Assembly (NCBI RefSeq): GCF_012489685.1 | Contig: NC_080043.1 | Coordinates: 84,832,292 to 84,896,291, forward strand | DNA length: 64,000 nt | Reading direction: 5' to 3' | DNA from: Lotus japonicus | Taxonomy: Eukaryota; Streptophyta; Magnoliopsida; Fabales; Fabaceae | Part shown: piece after piece, positions 34,814 to 46,334 of the stretch | Numbering within the stretch: the first letter of the stretch is position 1 | Layout: each line of letters opens with the position of its first letter | Program-made: the position numbers and the translations under genes | Notes under the pieces: generated by a model | What the model saw: the letters and a program-made list of their open reading frames with translations, nothing else | What the model was told of the DNA's origin: nothing | Databases searched by the model: none

Positions 34814-37791
34814 GCCTGGAGGCGAAGTTGGCTTTGGAGGAAATGAAAAGGGTAAAATTGTTGGTACTGGTACTATTTGTGTAGATAGTAGTCCATGCAT
34901 TGATAATGTGTTATTGGTAGATGGCTTAACTCATAACTTATTGTCTATAAGTCAATTAGCTGACAAGGGTTATGATGTTATATTCAATCAAAAGTCCTGC
35001 CGGGCTGTAAGTCAGATCGATGGCTCTGTTCTGTTTAACAGCAAGAGGAAGAACAACATTTATAAGATCAGATTATCAGAGTTGGAGGCTCAGAATGTGA
35101 AGTGCCTTCTGTCTGTTAATGAAGAGCAGTGGGTATGGCATAGACGGTTAGGGCATGCCAGTATGAGAAAGATTTCTCAGCTGAGCAAGCTAAACCTTGT
35201 CAGGGGCTTACCTAATCTGAAGTTCGCTTCAGACGCTCTTTGTGAAGCATGTCAGAAAGGCAAATTCACTAAAGTCCCTTTCAAGGCAAAGAATGTTGTC
35301 TCAACCTCAAGGCCGTTGGAACTTCTGCATATCGACCTTTTTGGACCAGTGAAAACTGAGTCTATAGGTGGCAAGAGATATGGGATGGTCATCGTTGACG
35401 ACTATAGCCGCTGGACATGGGTAAAGTTTCTAACCCGCAAGGATGAGTCTCATGCTGTGTTCTCTACCTTCATAGCCCAAGTGCAAAACGAGAAGGCTTG
35501 TAGAATTGTGCGTGTCAGAAGTGACCATGGTGGAGAGTTTGAGAATGACAAGTTTGAGAGTCTGTTTGATTCCTATGGAATTGCACATGATTTCTTTTAT
35601 CCCAGAACTCCTCAACAAAATGGTGTTGTTGAAAGGAAGAACAGAACTCTTCAGGAGATGGCTAGAACCATGCTCCAAGAAACTGGCATGGCTAAGCACT
35701 TCTGGGCAGAGGCAGTAAATACAGCATGTTACATTCAGAACAGAATCTCTGTGAGACCAATTCTGAATAAGACTCCCTATGAATTGTGGAAGAACATAAA
35801 ACCCAACATTTCTTATTTTCATCCTTTTGGTTGTGTTTGTTATGTTCTTAATACTAAGGATAGATTGCATAAATTTGATGCTAAGTCTACTAAATGCCTA
35901 TTACTTGGTTATTCTGAAAGATCTAAAGGTTTTAGATTTTATAATACTGATGCTAAGACTATTGAAGAGTCTATTCATGTCAGATTTGACGATAAGCTTG
36001 ACTCTGACCAGTCAAAGCTAGTTGAGAAGTTTGCAGATATGAGCATAAATGTTTCTGACAAAGGCAAAGTTCCAGAGGAAGCTGAGCCAGAGGAAGATGA
36101 ACCAGAAGAAGAAGCTGGTCCCTCTGATTCACAAACTCTGAAGAAGAGCAGAATCACTGCAGCTCATCCTAAGGAATTGATTCTAGGCAACAAAGACGAA
36201 CCAGTCAGAACCAGATCAGCCTTCAGACCCTCTGAAGAGACCTTGCTTAGTCTGAAAGGATTGGTATCCTTAATTGAACCTAAGTCCATAGATGAAGCTC
36301 TTCAGGACAAGGATTGGATTCTGGCCATGGAAGAAGAATTGAATCAATTCTCCAAGAACGATGTTTGGAGCTTAGTGAAGAAGCCTGAGAGTGTCCATGT
36401 AATTGGAACAAAATGGGTGTTCAGAAACAAGTTGAATGAGAAAGGAGATGTAGTCAGAAACAAGGCGAGGCTAGTTGCTCAAGGCTACAGCCAGCAGGAA
36501 GGAATATACTACACTGAAACATTCGCTCCAGTAACAAGACTAGAAGCAATCAGACTGTTGATCTCTTTCTCAGTGAATCACAACATAGTTCTACATCAGA
36601 TGGACGTGAAGAGTGCCTTCCTAAATGGTTATATTTCAGAGGAAGTCTATGTTCATCAACCCCCAGGTTTTGAAGATGAAAAGAAACCAGACCATGTGTT
36701 CAAATTGAAGAAATCACTCTATGGTCTGAAGCAAGCTCCCAGATCATGGTATGAGAGACTCAACTCAATCCTCCTGGAGAATGAGTTTGTAAGGGGTAAA
36801 GTAGATACAACTCTCTTTTGCAAAACTTTTAAAGATGATATCTTAATCGTGCAAATTTATGTTGATGATATTATATTTGGCTCTGCTAATCAATCTCTAT
36901 GCAAAGAATTTTCTGAGATGATGCAGGCTGAATTTGAGATGAGTATGATGGGAGAACTCAAGTACTTTCTGGGAATACAAGTTGATCAAACACCAGAAGG
37001 AACATATATCCATCAGAGCAAGTACACTAAAGAACTTATGAAGAAGTTCAATATGCTGGAATCTACAGTGGCCAAGACTCCAATGCATCCTACATGCATC
37101 CTGGAGAAAGAAGATGCTAGTGGTAAAGTATGTCAGAAGCTCTATCGTGGTGTGATAGGTTCACTCCTTTACTTAACTGCATCCAGGCCAGATATATTGT
37201 TTAGTGTTCATTTATGTGCTCGTTTCCAATCAGATCCAAGGGAAACCCACTTAACTGCTGTTAAGAGGATCCTAAGGTATCTGAAAGGCACCACTAACCT
37301 TGGCTTGATGTATAAGAAAACATCAGAGTATAAGCTTTCAGGTTATTGTGATGCTGATTATGCTGGAGATAGAACAGAGAGAAAAAGCACTTCTGGAAAT
37401 TGTCAATTTAGTCTCATGGGCAAGCAAGAGGCAATCAACCATTGCACTATCCACTGCAGAGGCAGAATATATCTCAACAGCTATATGCAGCACTCAGATG
37501 CTCTGGATGAAACATCAGCTGGAGGATTATCAGATCCTTGAGAGCAATATCCCAATCTATTGTGACAACACTGCTGCAATATCTTTGAGTAAGAATCCTA
37601 TCTTACATTCAAGGGCAAAGCACATTGAGGTAAAGTATCACTTTATTAGAGATTATGTACAAAAGGGCGTACTTCTTCTGAAGTTTGTTGATACTGACCA
37701 TCAATGGGCAGATATCTTTACAAAGCCCTTAGCAGAGGATAGATTCAACTTTATTCTGAAAAATCTGAACATGGACTTTTGTCCAGAGTGA
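34701..37791 (+). pseudogene. Sirevirus Pol (copia 3), one frame break in RNase H
   Basis: A polyprotein open for 946 codons (34701-37541), then continuing in another frame to 37791. Protease shows WYLDSGCSRHMTGE. Integrase has the H-H-C-C zinc site (WHRRLGHAS, CEACQKGK) and D, D, E (LLHIDLFG, RSDHGGEF, GVVERKNRT). RT shows QMDVKSAFLNG and YVDD near 36859. RNase H starts GYCDADYAGD. Just after STSGNCQF the frame shifts, and a few residues usual at this site are missing, so a short deletion near 37410 broke it. The second frame, with WASKRQ and STAEAEY, holds the rest of RNase H and the usual ADIFTKPL end. The catalytic residues I could see are intact. Confidence 0.9.
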
Positions 37792-38235
37792 AGATGGATC
37801 AGAACCTCTGACTATGATACTTCTTGATCAGAAGATGTCTAGTCCAGAAGGTAACTCCATCACAGTGTATGTACCCATTGGTGCTGACTCTGAAGCTGAG
37901 ACAGTAACACGTGTGTCAGTATCTCTGATGCATAGTTCCTTGTGCCCCTGTGACAGTCTGTCATGATATGTGTAGATGTGCTTCTCTCCTGCGTGTGATA
38001 TGTGTATTTACTGTTGCTATCATGTCTTTAATTTTCAACCGTTGATCTTAAAATGCTTTTTGAATCAACAACGGTTATTTGACAAAACCCACTATACACA
38101 CACGATCTCCTACACTTTCGGTTTTACATTCTCTCTCTTCTGTTATTTTCAAAACCGCTTACCCACGATCTCTCTCTCGCTCTCTATTCATCTTCAACCT
38201 TCATCTTCTACCCAAAACCTTCAACCGCTTTCAAC

Positions 38236-41117
38236 ATGGTGAGACAAACCAGAAATGAAGCCGCTGAAGCAACGAGGTTCCCTCACATGGTAGTTGGTCA
38301 AGCTACAGGCCAAATGGGTCCTGAAGCTCCTAGTCAAGGTCAAGCTCAAGAGCAAGTTATTCCGATTGCAGAACGGGGCTGTGCCGTTCATTGTGTGTAT
38401 GCTCCTGAGGAACTTCAAGTACTGGCAGAATGGAGATTCGACCTCGACAATCTTGCTACAAATGGGTATGATCTTCGTCCTGAAGTCTGTGTTCAAGGCT
38501 GGGAGAATTACTTCAACAGGCTTCGTGGACCGGTGTATGACAAATTGATCAAGGAATTCTGGAAGCATGCTGACTGCGATGACACTCAGGTGGTATCCCA
38601 CATTCTTGGAAGGAGGATCATAATTATAGAGAAGTCATTTGTGAACCTACTGGGTGCAGAAACTGCAAATGGGTATCGATTTCAACTGACAGAATCGAAG
38701 CTGAAACCCAACACCAAGGATACAATCAACAAAGCCTTGTACACCACATACAAACCGGGCAAAACTGATTACAAGGTACTGGACCTTCATCCCAAGCTCA
38801 GAATCTGGCACAAGATTCTGCTCAACTGCATCAACCAGAGACCAAAGGGCAGTTCCCCAGATTACATCAACTTCAACCAGAAGGCAATGTTATTCTTCAT
38901 CCAAGACAAGAAGAAGATCTGCATCCCCTACTTCCTGTTCTCTTACTTGAAGGAGTGTATCAAGAAGTCCAGAACTACTGCCTCCATCAAGTCAGCAATC
39001 AAGTATATCCCTTTTGGGAGGTTGCTATCAGATCTCTTCATTGAGAGCAACCTGGTGCAAGATCTGGTCAATGCTGGATGCGTAGAGGATCTGACCACCA
39101 TTGTCAGTGATGTCTTCACTGCAAATTCTCTGAAGAAGATGGGTTTGGTTCAGAAGAAAATCGCCCCTGCTCATGAAGACACATCTTCTGAAATCAGACG
39201 GAGAAGGGTGCCTCTGAATGACTACCCTCTGTGGACACAGGCAGACAATCCTGAAGCTATTAGGTGCTATGTTGAAGACCTAAGGGCTCAAGGCTATGAA
39301 ATTGATCTCGATGAATTCTTCAGAAGACTGCTGCCAGCTCCAGAGTTTCCCTCTCCTACCAAGAAGAAAGTTCAGAGGAAGATGGTCTTAGAAGAATCCT
39401 CTGAGAAATCTGATGGTCCTCAGAAGAAGAAGAAGAAGGCTGACCAGCCAAAGAGGAAACATGATGAAACCAGTAAGCCAGATGATGGTAATGATGGTGA
39501 TAATGATGGTGGTCCTTCTCCTCTCAAGAAGAAGAAGAAGCAAGTCAGACTTGTGGTAAATCCTACAAGGGTGGAACCTGCTGCTCAAGTGATCAGAAGG
39601 GTTGAGACCCCTGTCAGAGTGACTCGGTCTTCAGCACGATCATCAAGTAAGTCTGCTATTGCTTCTGATGATGATTTAGATACATTTGATGCACTCCCTA
39701 TCTCTGCTATGCTGAAACATACCTCCAACCCACTCACTCCTATCCCAGAGTCCCAACCAGCCACACAAACCACCTCACCACCCAATTCCCCAAGGTCCTC
39801 ATTTTTCCAACCCTCTCCAAATGAAGCACCTCTCTGGAATATGCTTCAGAACCAACCTACAGGACCCTCTGATCCAACCTCACCTATTACAATCCAATAC
39901 AACCCATTACTTTCTGAAACCATCATCCCTGATCAACCAGAACTTAACCAACCAGAACCTGAATCCAGAACTTCTGATCACTCTGTCCCCAGAGCTTCAG
40001 AACGTCTGGCTGCCAGAATCACTGATACAGATTCATCAAGTGTCTTTACTCTTGTATCATTCCCAATCAATGTTGCTGATTCATCCCCTTCCAACAACTC
40101 TGAATCCGTTCGTAAATTTATGGAAGTTAGGAAAGAAAAGGTGTCTACCTTAGAAGAATATTATCTCACTTGTCCAAGCCCTAGGAGATATCCTGGCCCT
40201 AGACCTGAACGTCTAGTTGACCCAGATGAACCTATCTTGGCCAATCCCTTACATGAGGCAGACCCTTTGGCTCAACAAGCTCAACCTGACCCTATCCAAC
40301 AAGAGCCAATTCAACCAGACCCAGAACAATCTGTGTCTAACCACTCTTCGGTTAGATCACCCAATCCTCTGGTTGAAACCTCTGAACCTCACCTTGGAAC
40401 CTCTGAACCTCATGACCAAACCTGTGACATTGGCTCTCCCCAAGGTGTCTCTGAAGCTCACAGCAGCAATCACCCAACCTCCCCAGACCAATACCTCTCC
40501 ATAGTTCCCTACACTCACCTCAGACCCACCTCTCTCTCCGAGTGCATCAATGTGTTTAATCAAGAAGCTTCTTTGATGCTATGCAAGGTCACACTGACCT
40601 GAGTGAGAATCCTGTCTCTGTTGCTGAGGAATGGGATAATCTGAGTACTTGGTTAGTTGCTCAAGTTCCTGCTATGATGAGTTTTCTCATTGCTGAAAGA
40701 GATCAGAGGATCCAGGCTGCAAAGCAAAGGTTTGCCAGAAGAGTGGCTCTTCATGAACAACAACAGAGACACAAGCTACTTGTCGCTATTGAAGAGGCCA
40801 GACGCAAGAAAGAACAAGCAGAAGAAGCTGCACGTCAAGAAGCAGCTCAAGCTGAACTCGCTCGATTAGAGGCAGAAAGACTTGAAGCTGAAGCTGAAGC
40901 ACTTAGATGCCAAGCACTTGCACCAGTGGTTTTTACTCCTGTTGCTTCTACTTCCATTCCAGCTCCTCAAGCTGCTCAGAATGTTCCTTCCAGTTCTACA
41001 CCGTCCAGCTCGTCCAGACTCGACACCATGGAACAACGTCTTGATACTCATGAGTCTATGCTGATAGAAATGAAGCAAATGATGATGGAACTTCTACGTC
41101 GCACTAATAAACCTTAG
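38236..41117 (+). pseudogene. Sirevirus envelope-position ORF (copia 3), one frameshift
   Basis: An open frame of 788 codons (38236-40602) followed in the -1 frame by 178 codons to 41117, about 960 in total. Residues 30-300 form a globular domain with VCVQGWENYFNRLRG and LHPKLRIWHKILLNC, of the 'putative plant transposon protein' type. A Lys-rich run (PQKKKKKADQPKRK) near residue 395 resembles a nuclear signal. A long Ser/Pro/Glu-rich low-complexity region follows. The last part is a coiled coil of alternating Ala/Glu/Arg (about 40700-40910). No transmembrane helix or signal peptide was seen, so a true envelope role is unsupported. The break lies near 40580. Confidence 0.8.
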
Positions 41118-41221
41118 CTTCAGGATCTCTTCGTTTTGCTTGCTTAACTTAGTTTTATTTTAAACTCTGGTTATTTTCCTTTAGCTTCTCTAGTTATTTT
41201 TGCTGTGTTAGTTCTGTTTAT

Positions 41222-41224
<3 letters not shown>

Positions 41225-41273
<49 letters not shown>
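41225..41273. repeat. (TA)n microsatellite
   Basis: About 24 TA units, with a second run of about 11 at 41317-41338, in the Sirevirus 3' non-coding region. Confidence 0.95.
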
Positions 41274-41276
<3 letters not shown>

Positions 41277-41407
41277 TTTCATTCATGGTGGAGCTTCTTT
41301 GGACCTACAGCTGAAATTATATATATATATATATATATTTGTCACATTGTGTCTGAAATTTTTTTTTTATTCATAATCATTCTCTTTTACATCATACATT
41401 TCTAAGT

Positions 41408-41800
41408 CTAGAATGGAGGATCCTTCCTCATTCTCCTGCACTCCTGGCGCTGCTCTGACCTATTCATCTCCAGACGATCCAGTGAATACTGGATGTTGTT
41501 GAGACTGTCTTTCAGCTCATCCCTCTCCATAATTCCTTCTGAAGTCTTGAGCTTCTTTTCTATGACTTCTTTCTCTTCCAGCAGCTTCAGTTCAAGCTGG
41601 CTGAGTTCTTGTACTTCCTTCAAGAAGGCAAGGAATTCTTCTAAGTCATTCCTCAACTCTGGACGCAGGTCCTCTTCTAGCAGTTCCCTCGTCAGCTCCG
41701 ATATGGTTTTTGTACCCTCTGGATGCCTTATATTAAGGAACAAGTCCTCCTCAAAGGCCTTCCTTCTGAGCTCTTCTAGTGCAACCATGTATGAAGCCAT
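41408..41800 (-). CDS. Antisense 130-residue coiled-coil ORF in Sirevirus
   Basis: An intact frame on the strand opposite to the retrotransposon genes, between the envelope-position ORF and the 3' LTR. The product starts MASYMVALEELRRKAFEEDLF and is almost wholly helical, rich in Glu, Leu and Lys with heptad-like spacing (residues about 40-115), and ends RRMRKDPPF. No known domain was recognised. Initiation at 41800 is supported by a TATA box on the minus strand about 55 nt upstream (41852-41862). It could be an accessory element gene, a regulator acting through dimerisation with the coiled coil of the sense ORF, or a captured host fragment. Function is unknown. Chance survival of a 130-codon antisense frame is possible but less likely given the promoter-like context. 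Confidence 0.6.
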   Translation of the reverse strand: MASYMVALEELRRKAFEEDLFLNIRHPEGTKTISELTRELLEEDLRPELRNDLEEFLAFLKEVQELSQLELKLLEEKEVIEKKLKTSEGIMERDELKDSLNNIQYSLDRLEMNRSEQRQECRRMRKDPPF

Positions 41801-41851
41801 TTCTGATTATGGACTTGATCGAGTTGTGAAGCTTACCCTCTTTCTCCATCG

Positions 41852-41862
41852 CTTTATATAGG
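41852..41862 (-). promoter_or_regulatory. TATA box for the antisense ORF
   Basis: CCTATATAAAG on the minus strand, about 52-62 nt upstream of the ATG at 41800. A start 25-35 nt downstream would leave a short leader of about 25 nt. Confidence 0.55.
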
Positions 41863-42047
41863 CTTCACTTTCTCTCTGAAAGTTAATGCTCCTACAGTTT
41901 CTCGAGGTTCAGTTCTTGGTAACTGACCCCTTTCTTTACTCCCTTGGCCGGTGGTGAACGCTCTTCTTGTGCATTAACTCTTCTATTTATTTCGCCTAAC
42001 TCTGATTCATGCATCGTTTTGATTTTCTTAAAACTTAGACCTTCTCT

Positions 42048-42601
42048 AAGGGGGAGTACCTTGTACTTCAAGCTAAGTTTTTCACACCCCAAGCTTTTTG
42101 CTTATGACAAAAAGGGGGAGTACAACCTAGTTTTTTGATGTGTAAGATGTGTTAGTGTGACTTATTTTTTTTGGAGAATTTAAGAGTTCCACCTTTATGA
42201 CCATAGATGTGTCACTGGGCAAATACAAGGAATACATTTCACTTCTTCTGAAGTGATTTTAGTTTAACTCTGATACCCAAGACTCTGATACCTTGTCCGT
42301 TGAATCTGATTACCTATGCGCTCTGATTACTCTAATTCATCTATGTCATAAGTTTTTCACTCTGAACTCTTATTTTATTTAGCTCAGAATCTAGACTTTT
42401 CTAACGTTTTCATCAAGTATTAGATTCAGGGGGAGCTAAGCTCAGAATCAAGCAGTGACTTGAATTCAGAATGAGCAAGATAAACTATTCACATCAGGAT
42501 AAGTCTTATTCTATATCTCTAAACTCTGAGTGAATTCAGTTTAATGTTTAAGAATTGTTCATCAAAAATCTTAGTTTTGTCATCATCAAAAAGGGGGAGA
42601 T
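42048..42601 (+). other. Multiple polypurine tracts before the 3' LTR
   Basis: GGGGGAG motifs occur at 42050-42056, 42114-42120, 42429-42435 and 42593-42599, the last abutting the LTR. Repeated purine tracts are a known trait of Sireviruses. The extra copies may serve as alternative plus-strand primers. Confidence 0.8.
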
Positions 42602-43811
42602 TGTAAGATCAAGTTTTGATCTAGTAGTACAACTCTATGTTTTGATGATTACAAGTTAACCTTTTGATATGAACAATTATGGTACTCTAACGTGTTTTTC
42701 TGAGTGTGCTATTTACAGGCTCTGACCTCTACTCAATCTCACACAAATCAGAAGCACTGTGTATAAAGAGTGACCCAAGCAACGCTTTCGCATTGACCAT
42801 GTTCAATATGAACAGTGGAAATGCTTCAGAAGTTCTGAAGCTACACAAACTCTGATGTGGACTCAGTCACTAGAAGCTCTGAAGATCCAGAAGTTCTGAT
42901 AACCAAGAAACACTGAAGGTTCAGATGTTCTGATGGTGTAGAAGACTCTGAAGATACAGAAGCTGAATAGTGGAATCTCTGATGTCCAGAAGCAAGAAAC
43001 TCTGAAGACCTTGTACTTCCCTCTGAGTTCAGAATCAGAAGATACAACGGTCAGAGGATCTGTGCTTTCCCTCTGACTCTGATCAACCGGCTTCACAAGT
43101 TCCAACATGAAGCATTCCCCTGATCAGAAGTCTCCTAGGTTTAAAGGACAAGTCACTATCCAAGTACAAAAGCAACTGTACCATCCTGACGACCTACCTA
43201 ACGCTCTCAGCCACAGCAGAAGCTGGAATTTCCAGAACTGCCCTCCAACGGTAGCATTTCCATGCAGCGTTCAAACCCTAATCCTTGGAGTATAAATAGA
43301 GGCTGAAGTCTGAAAGATGCGGTTGGAAGAATTTACATAAGCACAAGCTACATTCAAAAACCTTCAAGCATTCTTTCATCTGAAATTCATTGTGTTTACT
43401 ATTAGCTTTTCAGAAGCAAATCTCTTGTAAACATTCCTTTGATAAACGGTTTGTTTAGTTCCTTTAGGAGATCAAGGTTGATCGGATCCTAGAGAAGACT
43501 AAGAGAGTGAATCTTAGTGTGAGCTAAGTCAGTGTAATTGTTAGTCACTTGTAGGTTTCAAGTGCAGTTGTAACTCTTACCTGATTAGTGGATTGCCTTC
43601 ATTCTAAGAAGAAAGAAATCACCTTAACGGGTGGACTGGATTAGCTTGAGTGATTTATCAAGTGAACCAGGATAAAATCCTTGTGTGCTTTTCTATCTCT
43701 TATCTTTAGCACTTAAGGTCTCGAAAGATTTGTCAAAATCTTTAAGGTGGAAGCTTTGTTTTGAAAACATTATTCAAACCCCCCCCCTTTCTACCGTTTT
43801 TCATACCTTCA
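42602..43811 (+). repeat. 3' LTR of copia element 3
   Basis: A 1,210-bp LTR matching 31623-32830. It is followed by the target duplication GGTGA. Confidence 0.95.
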
Positions 43812-43844
43812 GGTGAAACGTCGTTTCTCCTTCCCCTAGCCTCC

Positions 43845-43852
43845 TATATAAG
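43845..43852 (+). promoter_or_regulatory. TATA box of the Tat antisense gene
   Basis: TATATAAG on the + strand, followed by a leader, a splice-like GTAAG near 44000 and an acceptor near 44251 just before the ATG at 44260. This suggests an independent promoter for the gene opposite to gypsy pol. Confidence 0.55.
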
Positions 43853-45042
43853 GAGAAGAAAGAGGTTCACTTGTGTCTTTCACATTTTGAATCCTTTCTT
43901 CATCCGCTTGTGAACTTGATTCTTTCCTCCGGTAGGCGTTCTTTTCGCGATGGTCGTCTTATACGCATGGTGGTCGTCTTTCGTCTCTTCGACACTTTTC
44001 TGTAAGTTTTCGTTGCTCTTTCCTTCTCTTTTTCTTCTTTCTTCTTTTTCTTTTGGGTTTGCTTTTGAGTTGCGAGTTTTTGGGGTGGAGTGGTCTCCTC
44101 CCCCCTCGCGTTGGTGGGGACGGCCCATGGGCCATCCCGCCGGCGTGGAGTTTGTCTTTCATGCCGGGGACAAAGGTGAATCCTAGCGGGTTTCCCCTTT
44201 GAGTCGTTTTCAATTGGTTTAGACATTGATACGGCGGGTTCCCTTGTGCAGGTGCCGATATGGCCGGTCCTCAGAAGAAGAAGGGTAAAGTGATCGGAGA
44301 GGGTTCTAAGCCCAAGCCTGGTAAGGATGCTCCGAAACGGAGGAAAATCGACCGGGTGAAGTATCCCCACCTAACGGGGGACCTGGCCATTTTTGACAAG
44401 TGGTGCCGGGACATCTTAAAGACCCAGTCGTGTTATGCCAACGAAGACGAGGGGCACTTCCGCAAACAGTATTACCTGTCACAGAAGCAGATTGGGCTCG
44501 ACCACGACGTATATGCCCTGGGGGCCTCCAAGAGGCTCCCTCAGACCCCCCCCCCCCCTTCGGTATCTATATCCACATTTATACCATGAAGAAGGTGAAG
44601 GTGCGAATGCCATTGACCGATTTCCAGGTCGACGTGCTTCACCATATGATGGTGGCCCCCTCGCAACTTCACCCGGGCGGATGAGGCTTTGTGCGCGGTT
44701 ACGAGGCTGCGTGCGCCCTCTTTGGACGGACACCCTCGATCCCTTTATTCTTCCACCTCTTCGTGGTTGCCCATACCCATGGGCATGGGGGGTATGTAAT
44801 GGTGACCTTGAGGACGACGTTCCCTGTAACGCCCCAATTCCTCAACTGAGGAATCACATTAGTAACCTGACAAGTCTAAGGACATTTGACAATCCCAAAA
44901 TACAAGAGTAATTTTTTTGGAAAAGAACTAAACGCTTCATCGCTAAAGCGAATACATCTGTCACTTGTTTGATAAAATACTTCCACTATAGGTTTGTAAA
45001 CATACCATAACCTTAATTAAACACCCCTTTCCCAATATATAA

Positions 45043-46113
45043 TAGGTGTCCACTAGGGTGGACAAGTTTCTTTTTGGTCCACCCATGGACCAGGCTTAAT
45101 CACCATTAGATCAAAGAATTTTAAAATATTCTTTAATTGAATAGTTAGGATTGAATAGATGATAAAAGGGCAAAAATGTAAATTGTCAACCCTAACATCT
45201 TCTCCCTCCTTCTCCTCTGGTTTCTTCCCTTGCCATGGAAATCCTCAGATGCGGCTGTCCAGATCTGGGTTCGTCGAGGTGCGGTGTTCGGTGGCTGGGT
45301 TCGTGACGCCGCCACCACCAAACGAAGGAGAAGGATGAGGATTTTAGAGGGCCTCTGACATGAATACAGATTGGAAGAGAATCGTTGGAGACAAAAAACA
45401 AGAGTGCAGTGGATTAAAGAGGGCGACAAAACACTGCGTTTTTCCATTCGATTTGCAAGATTAGACAAGCAAAGAAACTCATCCGGAAGTGGGTGGTAAA
45501 TGTAACCGATCCTCTGCAACGTTATGAGAGTAGGCAGATTCTGGCTCCTTGTGGATTGAAGATTGAAGGCTCGAATGGTTTTTCAAGTTTCTTTATCTGT
45601 TTTTCTGTTCTTTTTCTTTACTGTGTATTGATGCTTCTTGAGTTTGTTTCGGCTGTTGTCTGTTTGTATGAGTTTTATGCCAAGAACCATCTTTTATTAT
45701 ATATTTGATTCTAAAAAAAAAATTGGGAGGTGTTAGGAGAGTTGAATTTCAACATTGGCAGCTCTTTGGTACTGTGGAGCAAATAGTAGTGGTGGTTCTA
45801 TGTTATCTTCTTCTGGTTTGGAGCAATGGAGGATGACACAAGCACATCAATTTACCTTCTTGTCTGGTTTGGAAGTTTCTTCATCACTTGGATTATTCAG
45901 ATTTACGGGTTCAAGAAAATTCTTTCTTTCTCTTTGATACGTGAGTGGTGTGCAGTAAAAATCTGGTTTTCTTTCAGATTTGGGGCAAAAACTGTGTTTG
46001 AGAGAAGATGAAACCAGAATGAAAAATATATATTTATTTATTTGAAATTACTAAAAACACCCTTGGTCCATGGGTGGACCAAAATGAAACTTGCCCACCC
46101 TAGTGGGCACCTA
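45043..46113. mobile_element. TIR transposon carrying captured fragments
   Basis: Terminal inverted repeats of about 50 bp start TAGGTGTCCACTAGGGTGG and, on the other side, TAGGTGCCCACTAGGGTGG. The interior (1.07 kb) has no transposase. It carries a GC-rich exon-like patch (45200-45330) and a LINE reverse-transcriptase fragment. The AT-rich flanks hide the target duplication, so the superfamily is open. Mutator-like is the best guess from TIR length and cargo. Confidence 0.7.
45349..45505 (+). pseudogene. LINE fragment inside the TIR transposon
   Basis: The translation reads NRWRQKTRVQWIKEGDKT, then a one-base frame break before an FHSICKI-like stretch. This is the segment that precedes the fingers of plant L1-type reverse transcriptase. 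No other RT motif follows. A short A-run ends at 45722. Confidence 0.65.
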
Positions 46114-46334
46114 TATAATAATAGTGACTTACAATAACATAAGCATGGTTCCAAAATAAGTACGCACACTTAACCAGTGGCGAAAACATGGTTTTAGTAA
46201 TAGAGTTTCAGAAGATGAAGAAGACTCAAAGCATAACCTACTAAGAGAAAACTAAACAACTTCTTTCATCTCTACTTCGTCGCTTACTATCTCTCCTCTA
46301 TCTCGTACATGGCTAAGCATCGCCGGAAGGCTCC

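Larger units (their letters stand above)
31623..43811 (+). mobile_element. Ty1-copia element 3, Sirevirus, nearly complete
   Basis: A 12.2-kb element flanked by GGTGA (31618-31622 and 43812-43816). LTRs of 1,208 and 1,210 bp differ at about ten positions plus a C-run length change by hand count, so it is the youngest large element here. It has a primer site TGGTATCAGAGC (32833), an open gag, a pol with one clear frame break in RNase H, a long envelope-position ORF, four GGGGGAG purine tracts before the 3' LTR, and an intact antisense ORF. These traits match Sireviruses, and the antisense ORF is extra. Confidence 0.95.

Noticed and set aside
44500..44911. Alternative-frame ORFs across the C-run
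   Set aside because: They are frame shadows of the Tat antisense gene created by the C-run frameshift.
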